From positions 97,971 through 161,970 of the forward strand of contig LSRX01001196.1 in NCBI GenBank assembly GCA_001939145.1: 64,000 bases of DNA. Reading direction: 5' to 3'. The stretch's first letter is position 1. Each line of letters begins with the position of its first letter. Below the pieces are notes generated by a model. It was not told the DNA's origin. It searched no databases and saw only the letters and a program-made list of their open reading frames with translations. This stretch comes from Symbiodinium microadriaticum (Eukaryota; Sar; Dinophyceae; Suessiales; Symbiodiniaceae). Made by a program: the position numbers and the translations under genes. This document shows positions 52,801-62,309 of this stretch, one piece after another.

Positions 52801-53210
52801 ACGCCCTAGATTCGAGCCTCCTGTGCTATAGATCTGCAGCCATAGCTGGAAGTGCCAAACTTCGACGCCGAAGGTGTCTCAAAAGTGTAGGCTGGCTGTG
52901 GCTCATGTACCCGTAACTCTTTCCTTTCCGCTGGTAAGCATACAGTTGTGGCGGACAGAAGTGACAGACTTGCTGGCGGCCCCCTGGCTCGAAAAAAACA
53001 GCGGCTTGTGCATCGCTATGGCAGTAGCAGTCAAATGCAAGCACCAGTCACGTGGAGCCTCGTTGCATGTCTACTTGTCGCGCCGGCTGCTCTTTGCTCC
53101 ACACCTTTCGGCTCTTTTTTTTGCTGCGTGTTGTGTTCGAGCGCAAAAAGGAAAGAAGCAAGAAAGCCCCCCTTGAGGGGGGTTTGGGGGGTGAACCCTA
53201 AACCCTAATT
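52801..53210 (+). other. Helitron 3' trailer with terminal hairpin
   Basis: No gene: ORFs at 52874-53208 are chance. The CCCCCC-TTGA-GGGGGG palindrome at 53167-53182, flanked by AAAG and TTT, is followed about 17 bases later by CCCTAAACCCTAAT. In Helitrons a hairpin of this kind lies 10-20 bases inside the CTRR end, with insertion before a T. Confidence 0.45.
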
Positions 53211-53407
53211 GAGAATAGTTGGGGTGGTTGGGGCGGGACTACATGCTGACGCAAGCGCGCGATTAGTGGGTGCGCCCCTATTCCTAAAGTCAAAGGCGCA
53301 CCCACCGCGCGCACACTGTCTACACACTCTAATCCCTAAACCCTACACCCTAAGCCCTAAACCCATGTTGCCCTAAGTCCCCGACCCCTGAGTTGCTAAG
53401 CCAGCAA

Positions 53408-53472
53408 CTCTAAGGTTCCATGTTCACCATAGGGTTCAGACTTCGACCCTACCCATAGGCCCCTAAGTAGTT
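53408..53472. repeat. Truncated family G end with family H end at the gap edge
   Basis: TCTAAGGTTCCATGTTC (from 53410) is the left end of family G. CCCATAGGCCCCTAAGTAGT (from 53452) is a family H end, preceded by TA. Both right halves are missing because the sequence runs into Ns. Confidence 0.65.
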
Positions 53473-53893
53473 NNNNNNNNNNNNNNNNNNNNNNNNNNNN
53501 NNNNNNNNNNNNNNNNNNNNNNNNNNNNNNNNNNNNNNNNNNNNNNNNNNNNNNNNNNNNNNNNNNNNNNNNNNNNNNNNNNNNNNNNNNNNNNNNNNNN
53601 NNNNNNNNNNNNNNNNNNNNNNNNNNNNNNNNNNNNNNNNNNNNNNNNNNNNNNNNNNNNNNNNNNNNNNNNNNNNNNNNNNNNNNNNNNNNNNNNNNNN
53701 NNNNNNNNNNNNNNNNNNNNNNNNNNNNNNNNNNNNNNNNNNNNNNNNNNNNNNNNNNNNNNNNNNNNNNNNNNNNNNNNNNNNNNNNNNNNNNNNNNNN
53801 NNNNNNNNNNNNNNNNNNNNNNNNNNNNNNNNNNNNNNNNNNNNNNNNNNNNNNNNNNNNNNNNNNNNNNNNNNNNNNNNNNNNNNNNNNNNN
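53473..53893. other. Assembly gap (421 N)
   Basis: A run of N. It begins inside a MITE arm and ends at CCCTAAA repeat DNA. The ORF track over it is meaningless. Confidence 1.
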
Positions 53894-53960
53894 CCCAAAT
53901 CCTAAACCCTAAACCCTAAACCCTAAACCCAAATCCTAAAACCCTAAACCCTAAAACCTT
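53894..53960 (-). repeat. Telomere-like CCCTAAA array at the gap edge
   Basis: Seven units, with AAATCCTAAA variants. Confidence 0.9.
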
Positions 53961-54090
53961 CAGTGCAGGTTTCTTTGCAGAATCCAATCTATCAGCTCCA
54001 AGTCATTCTGATCTTCCAGTGCTTCGACCCTTTCGTGAGCTGAACTAGGCTGGTTTTTTTTTCTGTGGGGATCACACAATACTGTAGGTC

Positions 54091-54140
54091 GGGTTTAGGG
54101 TTTAGGGTTTAGGGTTTAGGGTTTAGGGTTTAGGGCTTAG
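54091..54140 (+). repeat. Telomere-like TTTAGGG array
   Basis: Six perfect units in a row. Confidence 0.95.
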
Positions 54141-54251
54141 GACACTGTAGGTACCTCTCTCTTTTTTCTCATCAGAGACCATAAACATACCCAAGACGCA
54201 TCCCTAATCACGGCCGCACTCTATCCAAAGCATGTATCGCACGGCCAGAGA

Positions 54252-54375
54252 ACCCAGACCGCCGGGAGGATCTAAAAAGTAGATCCCTTTATAGGGGGTT
54301 CCTATAAAGTACCCTTTAGTAGTTAGGGTACCAAATTAGGGCATTCTACTTTCTAGATCCTCCCGGGGGTCTGGG
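54252..54375. repeat. MITE-like family F, copy 2
   Basis: CCCAGACCGCCGGGAGGATC at left and GATCCTCCCGGGGGTCTGGG at right. Interior GGGGGTTCCTATAAAGTACCC as in copy 1. Confidence 0.85.
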
Positions 54376-56060
54376 GAAATTTTGTCATCCTGTGAGTTAC
54401 TTCGAGTAGGTGTCTGGACCCTAAACTCCCAAACCCTACAACCATAAGCCCTTGACACCATAAACCCTTAAACCCCTTCAAAGCCCTAAGCCCTGCAGAA
54501 GTCCTCTCCGGCTCCCAAGGACCAGGCGAACCAAGTCCAGGTGCGACGAAGTGTGACCTGGGAAGTGGCACAGGCCAGCACGGCTTAGGGTTTAGGGTTT
54601 AGGAGATAATTAGCATGGTTACGATTATAGTTGTGATGGTGATGTTGTTTGCTATTTGTCTGTTCAGGCTTGATGATTTTAGGCTTTGTTTGTTGTTGAA
54701 GGTCTGCGTTTGTGGTTTTAGGGGTTTTGCGGTTTGGGTGTTGGGAGTAGAGAGTACAGGGACCGTGGTTGAACCGGAGGTTGATGTTCGTGATGGATGT
54801 TTAAGTACATGATATATCGTGGGTTTCCAGCGATCCGGACCAGGGGATTTCGTATGTGATTCTCGTTCAACTACAGGGACATTGTTTATCTGTGTGTGAT
54901 GGCAAAAAAAAGGCCTCGAAATCGCAATCATTGATACCACTGTGATACTACTGTGTTGCCGATATCGAATCCTTAGGCTCTATGTACATGGTTTGGGGTT
55001 TAGGGTTGTTGGGTTTGGGGTTTAGGGCTTTTGGGGCTACTAGGAAACATGCGGGATTAAAACAGGGATCTTGCCTGCTTGCAGAAAGCCTTTTGGTCTA
55101 TAAGATGGGTAGGTACAGTTTTCGAGGCCTAGCATTTTTGGGGTTTAGGGTCTATAGGGTTTAGGGTATACAGGACCGCCAAGATCCATCAGGTATTTGA
55201 CCACTTTGATTTGTGGGCGGTCCTTTTGCGTGGAGGGAGAGTTGTGTGAAGGACTCTGCTTCTTGGGCATACAGCTCTGCTTTTGAAAACACCATATGTC
55301 GAAGCGAACGAGGTCAGCCCTTTGCAGCTTTGCACCACACGCATGCTCTCAATGTCTATAAGGATGTATATAGAAACTGTTGTTCAGCTTGGTTGCAGTG
55401 GGCCTTCGCGTTCAGGTAATGTTGAGTGTCCGAAGTTTTAGGACCACACGGCAAGCGAATTTGTCACATAACAAAACATGGCATGCCTGAATGCGCGGGT
55501 TGCTTAGAACGTGGGGTATTTTGTTTAGAACCCGTACAGGGACCATATTATGTTAGGATCTGCGCCGGGGCCCTTTATTCTGTGAAGCACCCGAAGCGGC
55601 AAACTCAGATTACCCTAAACCCTAAAACCAAGATCGGACGGCTCGTGGCCCCTGAACCTGACACAGAGTGTCCAACACCCCAGGAATTGTTTAATAGAAG
55701 ATAGCGTGCATTTTTTATGCTGGCTTTGTCTTTAAGGGATAGGCCTGATCTGGTAGGCCGCATCGATGCTCGTTTCTGGTGGGGGAATAAAATGCTCTTG
55801 ATCAGAGAGCTCGGGAAGTTTGTGGCGGGCAATTTTTCCTTGGGAAATTTTCCAGAACGCTTCTTGATTTTACACTTGAAGCCTGTGCCAAGTCACCTGG
55901 AGTTTGTGTGAATCTTAACAAGTCTGGCTTGCTCAATATTTGTCCGCGCTGCTAGCGGCTCCAGCAAACCAGGTTGCATCACACAACACAACCGGACACT
56001 GGTCAGGATCATAGCATCTTTAGAGCAGTCGGGAAAATTTTGCAGTAGCTGCAGCTTGCG
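54376..56060. other. Intergenic, possible short exons unresolved
   Basis: Telomere-like words at 54585-54602, 55000-55030 and 55140-55170. Open segments at 55213-55419 and 55426-55704 (92 codons, with KHGMPECAGCLERGVFC) have slightly gene-like composition but no family or splicing model. Confidence 0.3.
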
Positions 56061-56065
56061 GCGCC

Positions 56066-56659
56066 ATGGATCGCCTCACACCAAGTGAGGTCCGGCTGAT
56101 CGACTCCTTGCAGCGAGTGCCGCGCGCTTCCCCTGCCCGTGCTGCTCCGGCTAAGAGCGCGCCGTCGCGGAGGCGGCGGCGCTCCCGATCGGCAGATATG
56201 GCTCAAAGGTGGGCGGCGGCTCTGGAGGATGCACTGCCTCCGCCCATACCACCAGCGCAGCTGCCTGACGTCGAGGATGCGGACGTCTTCTCCCAGAGTG
56301 CTTCATCCTCGCCTTCACTGAGCTTCCCGGCAGCCTCCTCGTCGGCAGCGACCGTTGCCGAAGAGGAACCTGGACAGTGCTCTACGCCCCCGCCGGCGAA
56401 ACGCGTGCGATTGCTGACTGCCTCGGAGGTTCGAGCTCGCGAGCTCCGTGATGCCAGTGAGTCTGCACCCTCTGCTGCCGTTTTGCGTCCAGTTGAGCCA
56501 GGAGAACGCCTGACTCGCACACCTATCCCGGCCCCGGCGACTCCGTGGGTACAGACGTGGACCAGAACATTGCTAGATGGGCATACGCTTAGAGTGGTGA
56601 ACCGGGTACCTCGTCCACCGCGCTACTTCACGACGGAGCCTCGCAAGCCTGAGCGCTGA
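56066..56659 (+). CDS. Hypothetical basic/Ser-Ala-rich protein upstream of the retroelement
   Basis: 197-codon ORF with an ATG in GCGCCATGG context. It starts MDRLTPSEVRLIDSLQRVPR, has an Arg/Ser-rich basic patch (SRRRRRSRSADMAQ) and a Ser/Ala/Pro-rich acidic middle, and ends RYFTTEPRKPER. No domain recognised. It lies in the same GC-rich block and orientation as the retroelement and could be its first ORF or 5' region, or a separate gene. The 640 bases to the next ATG (57300) show no motif. Confidence 0.45.
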   Translation: MDRLTPSEVRLIDSLQRVPRASPARAAPAKSAPSRRRRRSRSADMAQRWAAALEDALPPPIPPAQLPDVEDADVFSQSASSSPSLSFPAASSSAATVAEEEPGQCSTPPPAKRVRLLTASEVRARELRDASESAPSAAVLRPVEPGERLTRTPIPAPATPWVQTWTRTLLDGHTLRVVNRVPRPPRYFTTEPRKPER

Positions 56660-57299
56660 GTTCCCAGCCCTGCACGAGCAGTCGATCGGCGCTCAAGCAG
56701 GATTGGGGTGGGTGGGGGGCCTCACCTGCGCTGGCCATCAGGCGCCGCGTCAGCCCCCTCCTACCAGTCCAGCTGTACCTAGCCTTTTTTTTTCCAGGCT
56801 GGCCCGGACGACCTTTCCTCCCTGGCTCGAGGCCGGTCTCTGGCTCACCTTTCATGGGGGTGCATATCCGTGAGCCTAATCTGGAGGTCACGGGGGCGAG
56901 ACACCGGTGAAGCATCGACAAGGGTGATCAGGTGGACCCGTATCTGAGTCGATGTCGGGAAATTTCAAACCTGGTCAGGAGCTGGTGACCACAAGGCAGG
57001 GGTCATCAGCCCAGCGATCGTTCTGATCCGATCGCCTGGAGGACGATTGAGACACCGTTGAAGCCTAGCATCTCGACCTCTGGAAGGACACCGAGGGTCC
57101 CACGTATTTGTCTGTGGCTCCCTGCATTCAGGAGACGTGGACCAGCCTCAACGAGACTATAGGCGGGAAAGGACGTGGAGCATAGAGTTCGAAGCTTGTG
57201 ACGAATTTTCGAGCTGCTTCTCACTATTTATTGGCTTAGTTGCCATCCCCAGAACCACTGCTTCGGAGCTTAACCTGCACGAAGGGCCGCGACATCGAC

Positions 57300-59226
57300 A
57301 TGAAAGGGTTCAGAAAAAGGTGGGCTGTTGCATCGGATGAGGAGCAGTCGCTTCCTCTTCAGGAGCAGGACCCCCTGACCGTTTCACCAGTGGACGCTCA
57401 AGACGAGGAACTGGAAGCTGCCTCGTCGTCGTGGGTCGACGTCTCAATTGCACTTGAACCGGGTGCTGACCTGGAACAGGACTGCGATGCTACCGTGCAT
57501 CGCCCTAAGGTAGCTAAGAAGCATGGGCAGACAATCGGCGCGAGCACGACGCCTCTACAGTTCGACATCAGAGGGGCAGTGGAGGCCACGATCCCGCTCA
57601 AGATCACGATGCCCTGGGAAGCAGGCCTTCTGGCGCATGCTCTTGGAAAGCCTATAGAGCCGTACAAACCTATGACCTTGACTCGCACTCCCGCATCCAT
57701 TCCTCAGGTCGATAATTATGCATTGGACGGGCCTAAGGTTATATCTCCTGGACATGCAAAGCTGCGATCGCTCAGGGCGGGACCACCGGAAGATGATAGG
57801 GTCAGGGCGACCCATCGCTTCAAGGTTCTCCTACTCTTGGATCCATTAGCCACCCGGGCGGGCCGGCAGATGACAGACCTTGCAGGGCTGTGCTCTGATG
57901 ATGAGAGGGCATCAGGAATCCTCGAGGACATCTTGGCGCCCAAGTCATCGGGCACCCTGGTCAAGAGGTCATGGCAGACGAAACATCGCCGTTCAGTGCG
58001 GGAGAAGCCAGCCTGTACAACTATTTGCAAAAGCTCAAGGGAGATCGGTGCACCAGCACAGCCTCGTCCTTGCTGGAGGCCCTCCGCTTCGCCAATGCGC
58101 TCTTCGGCTTCACCAAGGTGACAATTGCAGAGCTTGACTCGCCGAGAGTGAGAGGGGCGTCGCATGCCATGTTCGTAACCAAGCGTACCCGCTCACACGC
58201 CCCGCCTATCCCGGTGGAAGTGGTGAAGTTCCTGGTCTCCCGCGCAGCGGATCCTCTTGAAGAATCCCACGTGGCGCTGATTGCAGGGCAACTCCTTCAG
58301 TGTATATTTGGTGTGGGAAGGTGGAGCGACTTCAGGAAGGCGACGTCCTTGGAAGTCGATGAGGCGGATGGTACAGTGGTCTGGAATGTGTGGACATCAG
58401 ATCACAAAACGGCGACATCCCAGGAGGCTAAGACTAGGCTACTACCCTTCATAGGCCTGGGGTTCTGGCCCGGTTTGGGAAATTGGGCCGGCAACGTATC
58501 TCAGATCAGGCAGGAGGCTGGTATTGATTCTGGCCTTCCTTCGTGGAGCCACACTGCCCGGGAATGGAGTCCTTGGCCTATGAGCTCCTCTGAGGCGACG
58601 GCGCTCAGAGAGTTTGCGGAGCATCGAGTGAGTGCCGACGACGCCCGGAACCTCAGATCTCACTCATGCAAACATACTCTACTGACTTGGGCGGGAGGCT
58701 CAGGTTTATTTACTCGAGAAGAGAGGACCATGCTGGGACATCACGTGGAAGCCTCCACCAAGTCGGCAACCACATATGACCACAACACCATGCTGGCCAT
58801 CCACGTCAAGGTTCTCAAGATTGTTCGCATGATCGAGGATGGATCTTACAGGCCAGACGACTCGGCGGCCGCCAAGCTAATTAGATGGCCGAGGGAGGAA
58901 CTGGCCAGAACCGGGAAGCCGAACCGCAGATGCAGCATATCGCAAGAGCCAATGCATCATCGTCTTCAGATGACAATGGCGATCCTAAGGAAGTCATTGA
59001 GCTTCAACGCGAGCCCCTTCCGGAAGATGCTAATATGCATCTGTGGTTCAGGCACACGGTCAGCAGCATAGTTCACGTGGCAGCGGACCCTCAGGGACGG
59101 CGCCTTAGGTGTGGCAGGCAGGTCTCCTGTAATTTTGAACAAGTGGAGCCCAGTGATCTGGACAGAGTACAATGTCTCTTTTGTGTCCAGTGTAGTAGAT
59201 CCCAGGAGGCCGGAATGGAAGCGTGA
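57300..59226 (+). pseudogene. Tyrosine recombinase of the retroelement (frameshifted)
   Basis: Starts at ATG 57300 (MKGFRKRWAVASDEEQS), frame 3, then shifts at about 57965 to the frame of 57971-58930 and at about 58890-58960 to the frame ending at 59226. The catalytic core lies in the middle frame; positions count from 57971. R117 is in FGVGRWSDF; H231 and K234 are in LRSHSCKHTLLTW, where K replaces the usual Arg of HxxR; H257 is in MLGHHVEAS; the nucleophile is Y269 in TTYDHN. These are the R-H-R/K-H-Y residues of tyrosine recombinases. The tail after the last shift has WFRHTVSSIVHVAADPQG, LRCGR and CLFCVQC, a Cys-containing C-terminus. The enzyme would integrate circular cDNA by strand exchange. 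Confidence 0.8.
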
Positions 59227-59350
59227 CAGAGAGAACGACTGCTTGCACCGATAGTCTCCTTTTCTTTGAGCTTCCATATCTCGTGTGACGGCTGCTCGCA
59301 CGTGTTAGCCGTGGTGACCTCAGACCAGTGAATTGTGATTGAAAGATATC

Positions 59351-60589
59351 ATGGCGCTTGACAGCGAGGCATCGTTCCGATCCAGGTGCCTAACTTGCGG
59401 ACTGCCTGAAAATGTAGTGCAGGAGATGAATCAAGGCGGCATCACCACCTTTGCGGGCCTAGCCTTCTGCACACCACACCAGGCGAATGCGGGAATTGAT
59501 GACGCAGCCCTCATGAACCATGTTAATGGTCTATTGAGTCAGACCCTCTCTCCAACTGCAGTCGCAGGGCTTCGACGCGTGGCATTCGAAGCACAGGCGC
59601 TGGCACTACAAGACCTCAAAAGCAAGCTCGAAAACTCAGGGGAGACAGAGGCTAGGATCCTGCCCCTCCAGGAAAAGATGGCGCGACTAACCCGCCAGAA
59701 AGAGAGGTTGGTGGGAGTCGTCCTCACGCCTCACAACACGCCCAGTCATGCATTAATCGACAAAGCGTGTGCTCAGCTCGAGGAAGGTGCACTTCAATGG
59801 ATCCACCCGAATAAGTGCACATCCCGCCACTCCGAAGCACTGGCGGAAAAGCCCAAGGCCTCACTGTCCTTCGACGCCCGAGGGTCTATCAAAGTCAGCA
59901 GCGCAGCCATTGACAAGGAGTGTGACACAAGCAGTGCCCACCTCCTACGGGTAGCCCTGCAGAGGCGAGCGCTAGCATACGATGTGGCGAATCTGTTCCG
60001 CTATGACATCATGGAGCGGTGGCATCAGTCTCTGTTCGACAGGCTCCATCACGAGCCGCCTCCGGGTTACCTCGCGCCTTCCCTCCATCAGCTTGTGGCT
60101 GCAGACAAGGCTCTGTGGCTTCTGGTGTCAGAAGGGACGCACGCAAAGCTAGCTGAGATGGATCCCGACAACGCCACGTTGAGGCTGTGTGAGTCGCACA
60201 TGAACTGGTACGCCGACCACCCAGACGTCCTCTTTCATATTATGCCCTTGAAGTCGGGCGGGGGCTCAGGAGGGGGAGCAGCCAATGCAGATGCCACACA
60301 GCCTAACCGCAAACGGGGCGGTCGCAGGGGAAACCAGGGATCATCCCAGAAGGCTGTGCATCAGGACTCCGGCAAGAAAGAGGATGCTCCAGCGTACACT
60401 CCCATTGTAGTGCCTGACGACTGTGAAATTATGTTCAACAACGGGAAGCCGATTTGTAAGAAATTCAATGCCGGCAGGTGCAAGGTCAAGACAGCAAAGG
60501 GTGGACGCTGCTCCAACGGCTTTCATGTGTGCTGGAAGAAGGGTTGCCACCGTCCATTCTCATTCCGGGAATGCAGGCACAAGGAGTGA
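59351..60589 (+). CDS. Gag-like protein with C-terminal Cys/His finger
   Basis: Intact frame of 412 codons from ATG 59351 (MALDSEASFRSRCLTCGLPE) to TGA 60587-60589. The N-terminal half is helical (MNQGGITTFAGLAFC ... coiled RILPLQEKMARLTRQKERL). A Gly-rich hinge and basic RKRGGRRGNQGS follow. The C-terminus is Cys/His-rich: CKKFNAGRCKVKTAKGGRC, FHVCWKKGCHRPFSFRECRH, resembling tandem CCCH-type fingers for RNA binding, as in nucleocapsid. The position between the recombinase and pol parts supports a Gag role. It ends at TGA followed by CTAG, and the same frame is open beyond it into the dioxygenase-like domain, so stop readthrough may yield Gag-Pol. It is the only ORF of the element without internal damage. 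Confidence 0.7.
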   Translation: MALDSEASFRSRCLTCGLPENVVQEMNQGGITTFAGLAFCTPHQANAGIDDAALMNHVNGLLSQTLSPTAVAGLRRVAFEAQALALQDLKSKLENSGETEARILPLQEKMARLTRQKERLVGVVLTPHNTPSHALIDKACAQLEEGALQWIHPNKCTSRHSEALAEKPKASLSFDARGSIKVSSAAIDKECDTSSAHLLRVALQRRALAYDVANLFRYDIMERWHQSLFDRLHHEPPPGYLAPSLHQLVAADKALWLLVSEGTHAKLAEMDPDNATLRLCESHMNWYADHPDVLFHIMPLKSGGGSGGGAANADATQPNRKRGGRRGNQGSSQKAVHQDSGKKEDAPAYTPIVVPDDCEIMFNNGKPICKKFNAGRCKVKTAKGGRCSNGFHVCWKKGCHRPFSFRECRHKE

Positions 60590-61490
60590 CTAGACCTCCA
60601 AACTGGGGATCTAGTCGCCGAACGGGAACTTCCGCAGTCTGCGGAAGAATATTCTAATCTTTTGCTTTCTTCAGGCGATCTCTCGTACGCGAGCCTTCGT
60701 CGACTTTTCTCCATGCTGCCCCATGAACCACCGGCCAGGGGAGTGGGGGTCGGGCAATCAGGCTCCTTCACTACAGGAGCCTACTCGTTTGCCGGTGAAG
60801 TTGGCCTTCGCCGCAACGCCCTATCTTTTCCTAAGACCTCTACCCTTCTCGCCAGGCACGTGGCAGCTATATCGCCCTCTTTCTCGTTCACAAGCGTGGC
60901 TATTTTTCAAAATTTACAGACTCCGTGTCATTGCGATCAGAACAACTACCCGGGCTCTTTCAACTTGGTGGCTCCATTATCCCAGTTTCAGCATGGACAT
61001 ATTTGGTACGAGTGCCCAGGAGGAGACCATTGTTTGTCCATTGATGGAAAGCAAGTACCCGGTTGTCTATTGCCAGTGGCAGATCATCCAGTATGGCTCC
61101 CTGCGTCCTCGGCTCGACATTGCACTATGGATTGGGTCGGAGACAGAGTTGTGCTCGTGGCTTTTTCCATTAGGGAGGCGTTGGAGTTACCTCAGGAGAT
61201 TGCAGAGCACCTGAACGACCTAGGTTTCAGATGTCCTACCTCCGGTGACAACCTCACAGTCTACCCGTCTATAGGGCCTCTCCAGGACCAACCCATGGTT
61301 TCTGACAGGGGATCTGCGGCCTCCGCTCCCCCGGCTGCAGTCACCAAGGACCTCACGCCTCTCATGGTGGAGATTTGCTCAGGCTCCGGAGTCCTGTCTG
61401 CCGCTTTCCGAGACGTCGGCTTCCGCACGCTGGCGATCGATCGTCCTGGAAACGAGCACCGCACTCCCACGTGCCCCTGGACCTTTCAGA
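60590..61490 (+). CDS. 2OG-Fe(II) dioxygenase-like domain fused to methyltransferase motif I
   Basis: Same frame as the Gag-like ORF, directly after its TGA; first in-frame Leu codon CTA at 60590. Counting from 60662, GSFTTGAYSFAGEVG leads to strand VAIFQNLQTP and the iron-binding H90-x-D92 in CHCDQNNYPG. GHIWYE follows, the distal His is H153 in SARHCTMDW, and R162 is in GDRVVLVAF, where an Arg binds 2-oxoglutarate. HxD...H...R order and spacing fit double-stranded beta-helix dioxygenases such as the TET/JBP or AlkB groups. After a linker, MVEICSGSGVLSAAF (residue 235 on) is AdoMet motif I, with LAIDRPG as motif II. The frame is lost near 61490. Substrate is unknown; nucleic-acid demethylation or thymine hydroxylation are family-based guesses. 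Confidence 0.6.
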
Positions 61491-62290
61491 TCCTGGCAAC
61501 CAGGAGCTGCTTATGACTGCCCTGGAGGACGCGCTCCTCATTGGTCATATTCATCTGGGTGTCCCTTGTGGCACCTGCAGTCACGCCAGGGAGCGGGCCC
61601 TGCCCTCCAAGCTGAAGGGCCGCTACTCCGCCCCGCAGCCACTTCGCGACGCTCGTCACCCTCTTGGTAAGCCAGGGGCTCACAGGATCTTCCAAGCTTC
61701 GAGTTAAGACCGCCAACGAGCTCTACAAGTTTGCTCTGCGCATCGTATTGTGGGCCTTCCGCAACGATGTTCCAGTCACCATCGAGAACCCCGCCAGGAG
61801 CTGGTTGTGGCCTGCATTGGACTGCTTGGCCAAGAAAATGCGCCCAGTTTTCGGCCCAGACCTCCGAAGGGCGTGGAACTCCCTATACGGTTCTTTGACC
61901 TGGACGCTTGTATGTTTGGTGGTAAGCGGAAGAAGCGAACCCGATTGGCATCCTCAGCAAATCTATCCGGGCCGACGCTCTCCTGCGACAACTCCCACCC
62001 GCACCTCCCTTGGGCCATTCGCGAGGTTGACGACAAGCTTGCTTTCGATACTGCTGCCGAGGCCCAGTATCCTCAAGGGCTGCGCAGGGCCCTCGTCCAG
62101 ATTTTCGTGGAGCGCTTTGAACTGGCTGGCGGCCTTCTCAAGCCACCCGGTGACTTCAGCTCTCTCCGAGCAGGACCTGCACGTGAACAGCCGCCGCTTG
62201 TCCCCCGCTCCTGGCGACTCAAGTCCCCCCGGGTGATCAGTTTAAGCTCCTTGCCTCGGATACGGGGGGCATTTCACAAGGCAAGGACGG
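61364..62290 (+). pseudogene. Cytosine-methyltransferase-like domain of the retroelement (frameshifted)
   Basis: Motif I (EICSGSGVLSAAFRDVGF) is in the frame of the dioxygenase. After a shift at about 61470-61490 comes VPLDLSDPGNQELL and the motif IV-like LGVPCGTCSHARE, with Pro-Cys (61564-61569) retained. A second shift leads to ALRIVLWAFRNDVPVTIENPARSW, with ENP at motif VI (61784-61792). A third shift (about 61860) gives FFDLDACMFGGKRKKRTRL and HPHLPWAIREVDDK. The order of motifs matches C5 DNA methyltransferases, and a fold of the same plan is found in the gene at 11.5-13.5 kb. The conserved PC suggests an ancestor with cytosine methyltransferase activity. This copy is broken. Confidence 0.6.
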
Positions 62291-62309
62291 TACTGAAAGC
62301 GGAGGCGAC

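Larger units (their letters stand above)
46900..53200 (+). mobile_element. Autonomous Helitron-like element (approximate limits)
   Basis: A clearly GC-rich block in AT- and telomere-repeat-rich surroundings. It contains a Rep (HUH) ORF and a PIF1-type helicase ORF, the pair that defines autonomous Helitrons (rolling-circle transposons). Downstream of the helicase, 53167-53182 forms a CCCCCC-TTGA-GGGGGG hairpin followed by GTGAACCCTAA, compatible with the Helitron 3' hairpin plus CTRR end. The 5' end was not found; composition suggests about 46.9 kb. The exact 3' end (CTAA near 53193-53199) is uncertain because CTAA also occurs in the telomere-like repeats. Confidence 0.65.

Noticed and set aside
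53449-53898. 149-codon ORF over the Ns
   Set aside because: An artefact of translating the assembly gap.
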